In this document: piece after piece, positions 50,652 through 59,516 of the stretch
How positions within the stretch are numbered: position 1 is the stretch's first letter
How the letters are laid out: each line of letters begins with the position of its first letter
The notes under the pieces: generated by a model
What the model was told of the DNA's origin: nothing
Database searches by the model: none
The model's input: only the letters and a program-made list of their open reading frames with translations
Source: Denitromonas sp.
GTDB taxonomy: Bacteria > Pseudomonadota > Gammaproteobacteria > Burkholderiales > Rhodocyclaceae
DNA length: 64,000 nt
Direction: 5' to 3'
NCBI RefSeq assembly: GCF_034676725.1
Contig: NZ_JAUCBR010000004.1
Coordinates: forward strand, 2,432,001-2,496,000
Made by a program: the position numbers and the translations under genes

Positions 50652-51539
50652 CTAGCTGGCGATCAGACGCACCAGGATGGCGGCGCTGGCCACCGTGGCC
50701 GCCAGAAAGCCCCAGCCCCACAGCTGGTAGCGGCGGCCCAGTTGCGACGGGTCGAGGTCGGAGATCAGGTACAGGCGCCGCCCCTCGGGCTTGCGCACGA
50801 TGTGGGCTTCGGCAGCGGCGTGCAGTTCGGCCTGCTGGCGACGGACCTCGCGTTTGGCCTCGGCACGGGCGAGCTCCCATTCGTGCAGATCGATCTGGCC
50901 GTCGCCGTCGAGGTCGAAGCGATCGAGCAGGGCCGGATGGTCGGTTTTCCAGTGCGCCAGCAGCTCGCGCACCTGGCGGGCGGTGTCGTGGGCCGGATCG
51001 ATGCTGCCCAGGGTGGTGAAGTCGCCAATCACGTAGATCGGGTCGTGCTTGATCAGGCACCACTGGGTGTAGCGGCGGTCGCCGCGCACCTCGACGTCCT
51101 TGCGGGTGATGAGCAGCTCGGCGCCGTCCGGGTCGATGGCGCACTGGCCGCTGCCGTCGTCGAGCAGGAAGGAGGCGTCGCTCTCGTCGTCCGATGCACG
51201 TCGCCAGCGCTCGCCGTGTCGCTCTTCAACCAGCAGCCGGTACCACAGCACCGGCAGGCCGCTGAGCGGCGAGTACAGCGGTGTGCCGTCGAGCGGCAGG
51301 CCCTGCCCGAACAGCTCGGTGTAGCCCTGCGCTGCCGAGGCGATGCGCGAGGTGGGGGTGTCGAGAATCAGGCGGCTGTGATGGATCGAGCGCAGCCAAC
51401 CGAACAGCGCAGCGGCCAGCATCAGCGCCAGCGCGGCGATGCGAATGCCGCCGTCGGCCTGAAAGCTGGCGAAGCCCAGCCCGGCAATGCCGGACGCGAC
51501 GGCCGCGCCGGTGCGATCCGGCCGCAGTGAAACGAGCAT
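50652..51539 (-). CDS. GIDE-domain membrane protein with EF-hand-like motif
   Basis: The 295-residue protein has N-terminal hydrophobic segments (IAALALMLAAALFGWL), then a GIDE-type domain (PLSGLPVLWYRLLVEE, SFLLDDGSGQCAIDPDGAEL, TQWCLIKHDPIYVIGDF) related to the E3-ligase MULAN inner part. A single EF-hand-like loop is at 209-220 (DLDGDGQIDLHE), and a C-terminal transmembrane helix follows (GWGFLAATVASAAILVRL). It lacks the RING finger of the eukaryotic relatives. It is followed by lemA in the same direction, a pairing known for membrane-stress loci. The function is not established; calcium binding is plausible from the loop. Confidence 0.75.
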   Translation of the reverse strand: MLVSLRPDRTGAAVASGIAGLGFASFQADGGIRIAALALMLAAALFGWLRSIHHSRLILDTPTSRIASAAQGYTELFGQGLPLDGTPLYSPLSGLPVLWYRLLVEERHGERWRRASDDESDASFLLDDGSGQCAIDPDGAELLITRKDVEVRGDRRYTQWCLIKHDPIYVIGDFTTLGSIDPAHDTARQVRELLAHWKTDHPALLDRFDLDGDGQIDLHEWELARAEAKREVRRQQAELHAAAEAHIVRKPEGRRLYLISDLDPSQLGRRYQLWGWGFLAATVASAAILVRLIAS

Positions 51540-51556
51540 GGTTCAGCGGCTGCGGC

Positions 51557-52132
51557 TCAGGCGCTGAACAGCGCCTTGAGGTCCACGTCGGCCTTTTCGG
51601 CGCTGGAGAACTCGAGCAGCGGCTGCTCGGTGAACTGGAACAGGCGGGCGACGATCAGGTCCGGGAACTGCTCGATGCGGATGTTGTGCACATTGGTGCT
51701 CTCGTTGAACCATTCGCGGCGGTCGGCAATGCCGTTCTCGAGCGAGGTGATGCGCGTCTGCAGCTGCATGAAGTGCTCGTTGGCCTTCAGTTCCGGGTAG
51801 GCCTCGGCGACCGCGAACAGCTGGCCCAGGCCGAAGCGCAGCATGCCCTCGGCCTGGCCAAGGGCCGGCACGTCGTGCTGGGCGCGGGCGTCGGAGACCC
51901 GCGCACGGGCTTCGATCACGCGGGTCAGGGTGCTTTCCTCGAACTGCTTGTACTGCCGGCAGACCTCGACCAGCTTGGGCAACTCGTCATGACGCTGCTT
52001 GAGCAACACGTCGATGTTGGCCCAGGCCTTGGCGATGTTGTGCTTGAGGCGGACGAGGTTGTTGTAGACGACGATGCCATAGAGCAGGGCAATGGCGATG
52101 ACACCGAGCAGGACGATGGCGGAGACGGACAT
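51557..52132 (-). CDS. lemA: LemA family protein
   Basis: The 191-residue protein has one N-terminal transmembrane helix (AIVLLGVIAIALLYGIVVYN) and a long-helix LemA domain: NNLVRLKHNIAKAWANIDVL, LKQRHDELPKLVEVCRQYKQ, the segment FAVAEAYPELKANEHFMQLQ and RREWFNESTNVHNIRIEQFP. The length is usual. The domain should face the periplasm. LemA proteins are of unknown function and often sit with membrane proteases or GIDE/TPM proteins, as here. It is co-directional with the GIDE gene (17-base gap). Confidence 0.93.
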   Translation of the reverse strand: MSVSAIVLLGVIAIALLYGIVVYNNLVRLKHNIAKAWANIDVLLKQRHDELPKLVEVCRQYKQFEESTLTRVIEARARVSDARAQHDVPALGQAEGMLRFGLGQLFAVAEAYPELKANEHFMQLQTRITSLENGIADRREWFNESTNVHNIRIEQFPDLIVARLFQFTEQPLLEFSSAEKADVDLKALFSA

Positions 52133-52229
52133 CTGGGCGTTCCTCTTGTGGCGTTGCCGGGCGTGGGCCGGCGGGGCAGGGGCATTCTAGCGCTCCGGCG
52201 CCGGCGCGTACCGGCGCGGCGCCGGGGGG

Positions 52230-53117
52230 TCAGTCTGGCGCGGCGGGCGGTTCCGGCGCCTCGGCCGGTTCAGGCAGCAGCAGTTGTGCGTCTTCCTCGG
52301 GAATGGCCAGCCGGCGGATGAGCTGCTCGCGGTTGAGCTTGAGCAGGCCTTGCAGGGCGGTGAGGTCGTCGGGAATGGCCGGGTTGCGCCAGCCCTTGGC
52401 GTTGTGCCGGGCCAGGGCGTTGGCCAGCGCGACCGTGCGCACACGCGGGTTGTCCGCGCTCGACTCGTCCATCAGGTGGATCAGCAAGTCGGGCAGCTGC
52501 CATTTTCTGGCCAGGGCGAGCTGGATCTCGTTTGCCGAGAAGCCGAAGACTTCACGCTGGGCGGTGACGCTGCGCAGCGTGCGGTCGGCCCGCTGCCGGG
52601 CATATACCTGTGCGGTCAGGGTGGGGGCGAAGGCCCAGCACAGGATGTCGGCGGTGTCGTGCAGCAGCGCGGCGATGGTGATCTCTTCCACGTCCAGGTC
52701 ATGGCGGATGATGGCCCACTCGCGCGCATAGCGCGCCGCGCGCCGGGCCCGGCCGATGACGCCAAGGACACCGATCAGCGCCGATGGGGTGTCGGCGAGG
52801 GCGTCCTCGACCGTGGGCAGCTCGTTGAACAGGCGAAAGAACGGCGAGATGCCGATCATCATCACCGCGCGGTCGATGGTGGTGATGGCGTGGTTCTGCG
52901 TCCGGCCACGGTTGGCTTCGAGGTGGCCAAGCAGGCGCAGTGTCATGAGCGGGTCACCGAGGATGATGTTGGTGATCTGCTTGCCGTTGACCTGGTCCTC
53001 GGCCTCGCGCAGCGCGGCCAGGTCGCGAACGGTGCGCCGCAGGACGGGCAGATTGCCCTGCGAGAACAGCGCCACATAGGCCTCCAGCGAGGGGAGCGCC
53101 TGGTTCAGTCGGGTCAT
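52230..53117 (-). CDS. HDOD-domain signalling protein
   Basis: The 295-residue soluble protein consists mainly of an HDOD domain, a degenerate HD phosphohydrolase fold. Visible are QVNGKQITNIILGDPLMTLR, TTIDRAVMMIGISPFFRLFN and LDVEEITIAALLHDTADILC, which keeps an HD-like His-Asp pair, then HLMDESSADNPRVRTVALAN. HDOD proteins act in c-di-GMP, chemotaxis and stress signalling, mostly without catalysis. ATG 53115-53117 was preferred because the conserved part starts immediately there. It is divergent from the acuI-like gene, which is followed by another signalling gene. Confidence 0.85.
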   Translation of the reverse strand: MTRLNQALPSLEAYVALFSQGNLPVLRRTVRDLAALREAEDQVNGKQITNIILGDPLMTLRLLGHLEANRGRTQNHAITTIDRAVMMIGISPFFRLFNELPTVEDALADTPSALIGVLGVIGRARRAARYAREWAIIRHDLDVEEITIAALLHDTADILCWAFAPTLTAQVYARQRADRTLRSVTAQREVFGFSANEIQLALARKWQLPDLLIHLMDESSADNPRVRTVALANALARHNAKGWRNPAIPDDLTALQGLLKLNREQLIRRLAIPEEDAQLLLPEPAEAPEPPAAPD

Positions 53118-53269
53118 GATGGCCTCATTTTTCCGGTTCGCTGGGATTAACGGCGCCAATGCTGCGAGACTTGAGCGCGGCCGCTGGCGGGGCAGACGGC
53201 GAGGGTGATTTCGTTATAATCTCTCGGGATGAGCGCGTGCGACCGGCGCGGGCCGAGATGGAGAGGCGA

Positions 53270-54268
53270 GTGAAAGGAACTTTCAAGGCATTCCTGATCG
53301 AGCAGGGTGATGACAAATCCGTCCGCAGTGGCATGCGCACGCTGTCCGACGATGACCTGGACGCCGGTGAGGTGCTGATCCGGGTCTGCTATTCGAGCAT
53401 CAATTACAAGGATGCGCTGGCCGCCACCGGCAAGGGCAAGATCATCCGGCGTTTTCCGTGCGTCGGCGGGATCGACCTGTCGGGCGAGGTGGTCGAGAGC
53501 ACCGACCCCCGCTTCTCCGCCGGCGATGCGGTCATCGCCACCAGTTTCGACATTGGCGTGGCGCACCATGGCGGCTTCGCCGAATATGCGCGCATCCCGG
53601 CCAAGTGGGTGGTGCGCCTGCCCGAGGGCCTGAACCTGTTTGAAGCCATGGCGCTGGGTACGGCCGGCTTTACCGCGGCGCTGGGCGTGCAGCGCATGGA
53701 AGACAACGGCCTGCGGCCCGACAACGGCCCGGTGGTGGTCTCCGGCGCCACGGGCGGCGTGGGCAGCCTGGCCATCGACATGCTGGCGGCGGCGGGCTAT
53801 GCGGTCACGGCGCTGACCGGCAAGGCGTCGGAGGAAGCCTATCTGCGCGCCCTCGGCGCCAGCGACATCCTGTTGCGCGAGACCATCGATTTCGACAAGG
53901 TCCGCCCGCTCGAAGGGGCGCGCTGGGCCGGTGCGGTGGACAACACCGGCGGCAAGATCCTGCACTGGATGCTGGCGACCATGCAGCAGGCCGGCACCGT
54001 GGCGAGCATCGGCAATGCGGCCGGCTTCGATCTCAACACCAGCGTGTTCCCCTTCATCCTGCGGGGCGTCAGCCTGCTCGGTGTCGATTCGGGCTACATC
54101 GGCTCGCCGGTGCGTGAGCAGATCTGGGCGCGCCTGGCCAGCGATCTGCGACCGCGCCACCTGGATGCCGTCACCCAGACCATCGACTTCGATGCGCTGC
54201 CCGCGGCCTTCGACGATTTCATCGCCGGTCGCATTCGCGGCCGCACCGTGGTCCGGATCGGCGCGTGA
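53270..54268 (+). CDS. acuI: Acrylyl-CoA reductase/quinone oxidoreductase, AcuI/YhdH type
   Basis: The 332-residue MDR-family enzyme reduces acrylyl-CoA to propionyl-CoA with NADPH in its best known members (AcuI, E. coli YhdH). Seen are YSSINYKDALAATGKGKIIR, GGIDLSGEVVES, the AMALGTAGFTAALGVQRMED segment, the nucleotide motif VVVSGATGGVGSLAIDMLAA and FILRGVSLLGVDSGY. GTG 53270 follows GGAGAGG and gives the family length; ATG 53258 is a possible alternative. The propionyl-CoA synthetase gene lies 1.3 kb downstream, so a role in C3 metabolism is coherent. Confidence 0.88.
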   Translation: MKGTFKAFLIEQGDDKSVRSGMRTLSDDDLDAGEVLIRVCYSSINYKDALAATGKGKIIRRFPCVGGIDLSGEVVESTDPRFSAGDAVIATSFDIGVAHHGGFAEYARIPAKWVVRLPEGLNLFEAMALGTAGFTAALGVQRMEDNGLRPDNGPVVVSGATGGVGSLAIDMLAAAGYAVTALTGKASEEAYLRALGASDILLRETIDFDKVRPLEGARWAGAVDNTGGKILHWMLATMQQAGTVASIGNAAGFDLNTSVFPFILRGVSLLGVDSGYIGSPVREQIWARLASDLRPRHLDAVTQTIDFDALPAAFDDFIAGRIRGRTVVRIGA

Positions 54269-54290
54269 GCGATCTGCGGAGGCGCCCGTC

Positions 54291-55484
54291 GTGAGCGACG
54301 ACACCATTTCGCTGCCGCGTGTGCTGATCGTCGACGATTCGCGCATGGTGCGCGCGTCGATCAGTCGCAATATCCGTCAGCGCTTCGATGTGCGCGAAGA
54401 GGCCGACGGCGAGGCTGGCTGGGAGGCGCTGCTGATCGACCCCTCGATCCAGGTCGTCATCTCCGACCTGGGCATGCCGCGGCTCGACGGCTACGGCCTG
54501 ATCGAGCGCATTCGCGCCTCGAAGCTGTCGCGCATCCAGGAGTTGCCGGTGATCATCATCTCCGGCGAAGAGGACGATGCCGCACGGGTCAAGGCGCGCG
54601 AGGCGGGCGCGACGGACTTCATCACCAAGGGCACGGGCACGGTCGAGTTGCTGAGCCGGCTCGAAGCGCTGACCCGGCTGGCGCGCGCCACCCGCGAACT
54701 CGAAGCCAGCCGCGAGGCGCTGGCCAGCCACAGCCCGGTTGACCCGGAGTCCGGCCTGGTGACGCAGGCCTACCTGAACTGGCATGGCAACCAGGAGCTG
54801 GCGCTGGCGCGACGTCGCAACGGCGATCTGGCGGCGATGGTGATCGTCATCGATCACTTCGACAAAATGGTGTCGGACTACGGTGTGCACGTCACCGAGC
54901 TGATCAACCGCAAGCTGTCGAAGATCCTGTCATCCAAGGTGCGCAAGGAAGATACCGTGGCGCAGATGGCCCCCGGCCAGTTTGCGGTGCTGTGCCCGAG
55001 CACCGACCTGGACGGCTGTTCGGCCTTCGCCCTGCGCCTGCAGCGGGCCATCGACAAACTGGTGATGACCTACCGCGAGACGCGCATCCGCATGAGCGTC
55101 ACAGTGGGTATCGCGGCCGGTGCCGGTAGCGGCGCGACCATCACGCTCAGCCACCTGATCGGCCTGGCCGTGCAGCGCGCGCAGTCCGGCGTCGATCGGG
55201 GGGGCAGTAAGGTCATTGCCGAAAGTGGCGAGATCAAGCCGGGCGAGTTGAGCCGCTTCGTTCGCCTGCCGGTGAGCATCGATCACGTGCTCATGCAGAT
55301 TCGCGCCGGCGCGACCAGCGAGGTGCAGATGCGCCTGCCGGATGTCGCGGCGACCCTGATGCCGTTGCTCGACTTGATAGAATCCGAATTTCGTTGCGGC
55401 TTGCCGCTCGAGGCGCTGCGTCAGTTGCGCCGTCGGCAGCCCGGCGAAGAAGATCCCCACGAGGGAACAACAACAAAGCTATGA
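54291..55484 (+). CDS. Response regulator with degenerate GGDEF domain
   Basis: The 397-residue protein has a CheY-like receiver (LPRVLIVDDSRMVRASISRN; phospho-acceptor Asp59 in VVISDLGMPRLDGYGL; Lys in DFITKGTG) joined by a coiled linker to a GGDEF fold (about 150-310). The catalytic GG(D/E)EF is replaced by Ala-Pro-Gly-Gln-Phe at 227-231, so it cannot make c-di-GMP and may act as a GTP sensor or scaffold. An extra C-terminal module of about 80 residues is not recognised. The start is GTG 54291 behind GCGGAGG, 22 bases after acuI, probably the same transcript. Confidence 0.88.
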   Translation: MSDDTISLPRVLIVDDSRMVRASISRNIRQRFDVREEADGEAGWEALLIDPSIQVVISDLGMPRLDGYGLIERIRASKLSRIQELPVIIISGEEDDAARVKAREAGATDFITKGTGTVELLSRLEALTRLARATRELEASREALASHSPVDPESGLVTQAYLNWHGNQELALARRRNGDLAAMVIVIDHFDKMVSDYGVHVTELINRKLSKILSSKVRKEDTVAQMAPGQFAVLCPSTDLDGCSAFALRLQRAIDKLVMTYRETRIRMSVTVGIAAGAGSGATITLSHLIGLAVQRAQSGVDRGGSKVIAESGEIKPGELSRFVRLPVSIDHVLMQIRAGATSEVQMRLPDVAATLMPLLDLIESEFRCGLPLEALRQLRRRQPGEEDPHEGTTTKL

Positions 55485-55565
55485 AATTAGCTGAAAGCAG
55501 TAGAGAGGCAGCACCGCAGTAGCACGTCACTCGCAATCGAAGGGAATAATAGGGAGAGGATTGTC

Positions 55566-57458
55566 ATGACGACATTCAAGGAGTTTCACCGCCGTTCCGT
55601 TGAAGATCGGGACGGTTTCTGGCGCGATCAAGCGCAATTGATTGACTGGCACAAGGCGCCCGAGCAGATCTGCGATTATTCGCGGCCGCCTTTCGTCAAG
55701 TGGTTCAAGGGGGGGGAGACCAACCTCTGCTACAACGCCGTAGACCGCCACGCCGCCAAGCGGCCGAACGACAAGGCGCTGATCTACATCTCGACCGAGA
55801 CCAACGAAGAAGTGGTCTACAGCTTTGCCGAGCTGCAGCGCGAAGTCGAGCGCATGGCGGCAATCTACCAGGACCTCGGCGTCAAGCGCGGCGACCGCGT
55901 CCTGATCTACATGCCGATGATTGCCGAAGCGGCTTTCGCCATGCTGGCCTGCGCCCGCATCGGCGCGATCCACTCGGTGGTGTTCGGCGGCTTTGCCTCC
56001 GGTTCGCTCGCCACCCGCATCGACGATGCCAAGCCGGTGCTGATGGTCAGCGCCGACGCCGGCATGCGCAACGGCAAGCCGGTGCCCTACAAGCATCTGG
56101 TGGACGAAGCCTGCAAGCTGGCCGAGTTCCCGCCCAAAAAGGTGCTGATCGTCGACCGTGGCCTCGACAAGGGCTTCCCCAAGGTCGCCGGTCGCGACGA
56201 AGACTACGCCACGCTGCGCGCCAAGCACATGGACGCGCAGGTGCCGGTGACCTGGGTCGAGTCCTCCGAGCCCAGCTACATCCTGTACACCTCCGGCACC
56301 ACCGGCAAGCCCAAGGGCGTGCAGCGTGACACCGGCGGCTACGCCGTGGCCCTGGCCGCCTCGATGAAGAACATCTTCACCGGTGAGTCCGGCGAGACCA
56401 TGTTCGCCACCTCCGACATCGGCTGGGTGGTCGGGCACTCCTACATCATCTACGGCCCGCTGCTCGCCGGCATGGCCACCATCATGTACGAAGGCACGCC
56501 GCTGCGCCCCGACGCCGGCATCTGGTGGCAGATCGTCGAGAAGTACAAGGTCAGCGTGATGTTCTCGGCGCCGACCGCGGTGCGCGTGCTCAAGAAGCAG
56601 GACCCGGCCTTCCTCAAGAAGTACGACCTGTCCTCGCTCAAGCACCTGTTCCTCGCTGGCGAGCCACTCGACGAGACCTCGCACGAGTGGATCATGAGCG
56701 AGCTGGGCATCCCGGTCATCGACAACTACTGGCAGACCGAAACCGGCTGGCCGATCCTGGCCATCTGCCGCGGGGTGGAAGATGCCGACATCAAGCTCGG
56801 CTCGCCCGCCTTCCCGGTCTATGGCTACGACCTGCGCCTGTTCCGCGAGGACGGCTCCGAGTGCGGCGCCAACGAGAAGGGCATCGTCGGCATCGTGCCG
56901 CCGCTGCCGCCGGGCTGCCTGTCCACCGTCTGGGGGCAGGACGAGCGCTTCGTGTCGACCTACTTCAGCACCTTCAGCGATCCGGTCATCTACTCCTCGT
57001 CCGACTGGGGTATCCGCGACGACAAGGGCTACTACACCATTCTCGGTCGCATGGACGACGTGATCAACGTCGCCGGGCATCGCCTGGGCACCCGCGAGAT
57101 CGAAGAGGCGGTGCAGGCCCATCCGGCGATTGCCGAGGTGGCGGTGGTCGGGGTGGCCGATCAGCTCAAGGGCCAGATGCCAATGGCTTTCGCCGTGGTG
57201 AAGGACGCCTCGACGGTCGATACCGCAGAGAAGCGTGCCGCGCTCGAGAAGGAAGTGATGAAGAAGGTCGATGCCTCGCTCGGCGCCATTGCGCGCCCGG
57301 GCCGGGTGCTGTTCATCGGCGGCCTGCCCAAGACCCGCTCCGGCAAGCTGCTTCGCCGCTCCATCCAGGCGCTGGCCGAAGGCCGTGACCCGGGGGACCT
57401 GACCACCATCGAAGACCCGTCTTCGCTGGAGCAGATCCAGGCGGCGCTGAAAGCCTGA
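55566..57458 (+). CDS. prpE: Propionyl-CoA synthetase
   Basis: The 630-residue acyl-AMP-forming enzyme activates propionate (or acetate) with ATP and CoA. AMP-binding motifs: YILYTSGTTGKPKGVQRDTG, NYWQTETGWP, SSDWGIRDDKGYY, GRMDDVINVAGHRLGTREIE, and the acetylatable lysine in TRSGKLLRRS. TGGYAVALAASMKNIF and the W in SDIGWVVGHSYIIYG follow the PrpE rather than Acs pattern. AGGGAGAGGATTGTC precedes the ATG. It is complete and ends 24 bases before an intrinsic terminator. It may complete propionate use with the AcuI-type enzyme. Confidence 0.93.
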   Translation: MTTFKEFHRRSVEDRDGFWRDQAQLIDWHKAPEQICDYSRPPFVKWFKGGETNLCYNAVDRHAAKRPNDKALIYISTETNEEVVYSFAELQREVERMAAIYQDLGVKRGDRVLIYMPMIAEAAFAMLACARIGAIHSVVFGGFASGSLATRIDDAKPVLMVSADAGMRNGKPVPYKHLVDEACKLAEFPPKKVLIVDRGLDKGFPKVAGRDEDYATLRAKHMDAQVPVTWVESSEPSYILYTSGTTGKPKGVQRDTGGYAVALAASMKNIFTGESGETMFATSDIGWVVGHSYIIYGPLLAGMATIMYEGTPLRPDAGIWWQIVEKYKVSVMFSAPTAVRVLKKQDPAFLKKYDLSSLKHLFLAGEPLDETSHEWIMSELGIPVIDNYWQTETGWPILAICRGVEDADIKLGSPAFPVYGYDLRLFREDGSECGANEKGIVGIVPPLPPGCLSTVWGQDERFVSTYFSTFSDPVIYSSSDWGIRDDKGYYTILGRMDDVINVAGHRLGTREIEEAVQAHPAIAEVAVVGVADQLKGQMPMAFAVVKDASTVDTAEKRAALEKEVMKKVDASLGAIARPGRVLFIGGLPKTRSGKLLRRSIQALAEGRDPGDLTTIEDPSSLEQIQAALKA

Positions 57459-57482
57459 GTTGGCGATGTGCGTCTGAAAAAA

Positions 57483-57507
57483 GCCCGGCTTCGGCCGGGC
57501 TTTTTTT
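57483..57507 (+). terminator. Intrinsic terminator after prpE
   Basis: GCCCGGC-TTCG-GCCGGGC (57483-57500) with an A-run before and seven Ts after. It could serve transcripts from both sides, since the next gene converges. Confidence 0.95.
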
Positions 57508-57522
57508 GTGGCTGCCGGGCGC

Positions 57523-58272
57523 TCAGCGCGGTGGCGCGCTGGCCTCGATCTGATCGTGAATGACCCGCCAGATCGGTTTGACCATGAAGCGCAGGCCCTT
57601 GATGATCGATTGCACATCCATCATCGACGGCACCCGGGTGCCGCGATGCTCGACCGGCCCGCCGATCTGCTTGATCTCGACGCCGAGCTTCGAAAAATGC
57701 GAGGCCAGGCGCGGCTCGGTCAGGACGAACAGGGTGTCGACATTGTTGCGCGCGGCGAGGGCGACCGAGCCGAGATACAGCCCGATGGGAATGTAGGGGA
57801 AGCGCGGCTGCCGCCCGACCTCCTCGTAGTCCTCGTCCTGCAGGGCCACGGCTACGTTCTGTTCGCCTTTGCGTCGCCGGTAGGCCGCACGCACGGCGAG
57901 CCGGGAGACCTCCGCAATCCGTGTCCGGTCGAGCTTGGCGGGGTCGATGATGCGTCGGTCGATGGTGTGCGCGCAGGTGGTCTCGAAGGGCAGCGGGGCG
58001 GCCAGCGCGTCCGGGGCGGGCAGGACCAGCCGGATGCAGCCGACCGATGGATGCGGCGCCTGCGCCCCGCGCAGCAGGCAGTGCAGGCTGTGTGCATCGT
58101 AGGCGTCGGTTTCGCGGCGGTCGGGGCGCTCCGGCTCGAACTTGAGCTCTTCGCAGTACACCTCGTGCCGGACACGATAGACCTCGTCGCGGACGGCATC
58201 GGTTGCCGCCGCTTCGATCTTGAAGTATTTGCTGAAGCCGGCACCCAGATTGAAGCGGTCGAACAGTGACAT
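57523..58272 (-). CDS. PEP-CTERM/exosortase-associated acyltransferase
   Basis: The 249-residue protein belongs to the GNAT-like family found only with exosortase systems, related to autoinducer synthases. Seen are FDRFNLGAGFSKYFKI, VYRVRHEVYCEELKFEPERP, SVGCIRLVLPAPDALAAPLP, AEVSRLAVRAAYRRRKGEQ and LFVLTEPRLASHFSKLGVEI. The substrate is unknown. Its presence and the PEP-CTERM substrate at 63 kb show that the organism has an exosortase, although none lies in the window. It is convergent with prpE and in line with the two permease genes upstream. Confidence 0.9.
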   Translation of the reverse strand: MSLFDRFNLGAGFSKYFKIEAAATDAVRDEVYRVRHEVYCEELKFEPERPDRRETDAYDAHSLHCLLRGAQAPHPSVGCIRLVLPAPDALAAPLPFETTCAHTIDRRIIDPAKLDRTRIAEVSRLAVRAAYRRRKGEQNVAVALQDEDYEEVGRQPRFPYIPIGLYLGSVALAARNNVDTLFVLTEPRLASHFSKLGVEIKQIGGPVEHRGTRVPSMMDVQSIIKGLRFMVKPIWRVIHDQIEASAPPR

Positions 58273-58299
58273 GATGTCTCCTTGCGAGGCCGGTCGCGC

Positions 58300-59511
58300 T
58301 CAGACGCCCTGGCGCAGGGCGTCGACGATCTGTGTCGACGCCACACGGCGGGCAGGAAAAATCGCCGCCAGGACGGTGGCAACAAGTCCGATCAGGAATG
58401 CCGAGGCGATGGTGGTGGGGACGATGCGGATGAACGCAACATAGCCCAGGTTGGCATTGGGTGGGGGTGGCATGGGGATGCCGATGGCCGATACGCCGAG
58501 CGCCACGGCCATGCCGATGAGCACGCCGAGGGTTGCGCCGATCAAGCCCAGGATGGCGTTCTCGACCAGCAGCAGCCGGAAGATGTCTGGCGGGCGGTTG
58601 CCCAGAGCCAGCATGGTGCCGAACTCGGCCTGCCGCTCGAACACGCTCATATTGACGCTATTGACCACCGACAGCAGCACCATGGCCAGGATGATCAGCT
58701 GCAGGATGCCGAACTGCCGGTCGTAGAGCTGCACGGTCTTGTCGAAGAAATCCGACAGCTCGCGCCAGCTGCGGATGTCGAGCCCCGGCGCAAGGCGCGT
58801 GCGCAGCGCGTCATAGGCGGCGTCCGTGTCGTCGGTGTGGTGCAGCGATACCACCAGCAGGTTGGCGCCGTTGGTCAGCATCAGTTGCTGCGCGGCCTGC
58901 AGGGGGATGCGCACGGTGCGGGCGTCGAAGTCTTTGGAGAAGCTCTGGAAGACCCCCACCAGCTCCATGTCGAGGGTGTTCAGCGCGCCACCGGCGGTGT
59001 TCATGACCAGCGTGACGCGGTCGCCTGCCTTGAGGCCCAGCGCCTGAGCGACGCCCTGGCCGACGGTCATGCCGAAGGTGTCGCTGTCGTCGAGCTGGCG
59101 GCCGGCGGTGATGGTGAGATAGCTGCCCAGCTGCGCTTCCTTGCGCGGTTCGATGCCCTCGCCAACGATGGCCAGGTCGCGTTTGCCGTTGTTGAGCAGG
59201 CCGGAGAAGCTCAGGCGTGATGTGACGCCACTGACTTGCGGCGCGCTCTCCAGCGCCTGCACGACGCCGACCGGATCGGCGATCAGGAAGCGCTCGGGAT
59301 GGCGGGTGCCTTGTTCGAGATACCCCTTCTTGAAGACCTGGAAGTGACCGGTCTGCGAGTGGATGATCGCCTCGCCGAGCTGGACAAAGATGTCGGCCAC
59401 GAAGCCGCCCGACACAATCAGGCCGGCGACGCCGAAGACGATGGCCAGCAGCGTCATGCCGGTGCGCACCTTCTGGCGCAGTACGTTGCGGAGAGCGAGT
59501 TTGATCAGCAT
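58300..59511 (-). CDS. FtsX/MacB-type ABC permease
   Basis: The 403-residue permease has the MacB/LolC architecture: one N-terminal helix (GMTLLAIVFGVAGLIVSGGF), a large periplasmic domain (about 40-260) and three C-terminal helices (LQLIILAMVLLSVVNSVNMS, AILGLIGATLGVLIGMAVAL, and IASAFLIGLVATVLAAIFPA). The FtsX motif FERQAEFGTMLALG is conserved. The start MLIKLALRNVLRQKVRTGMT was chosen over the longer frame. Such proteins move lipoproteins or export molecules by mechanotransmission with a cytosolic ATPase. It lies 5 bases after its paralogue. No ATPase gene is present nearby. Confidence 0.88.
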   Translation of the reverse strand: MLIKLALRNVLRQKVRTGMTLLAIVFGVAGLIVSGGFVADIFVQLGEAIIHSQTGHFQVFKKGYLEQGTRHPERFLIADPVGVVQALESAPQVSGVTSRLSFSGLLNNGKRDLAIVGEGIEPRKEAQLGSYLTITAGRQLDDSDTFGMTVGQGVAQALGLKAGDRVTLVMNTAGGALNTLDMELVGVFQSFSKDFDARTVRIPLQAAQQLMLTNGANLLVVSLHHTDDTDAAYDALRTRLAPGLDIRSWRELSDFFDKTVQLYDRQFGILQLIILAMVLLSVVNSVNMSVFERQAEFGTMLALGNRPPDIFRLLLVENAILGLIGATLGVLIGMAVALGVSAIGIPMPPPPNANLGYVAFIRIVPTTIASAFLIGLVATVLAAIFPARRVASTQIVDALRQGV

Positions 59512-59516
59512 GGCGG

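Noticed and set aside
51281..52321. 346-codon plus-strand frame
   Set aside because: It is the antisense of the GIDE-domain and lemA genes, which have clear family motifs.
58282..59220. 312-codon plus-strand frame
   Set aside because: Antisense of the permease gene; composition is Gln/His/Asp-rich as expected for a shadow frame.
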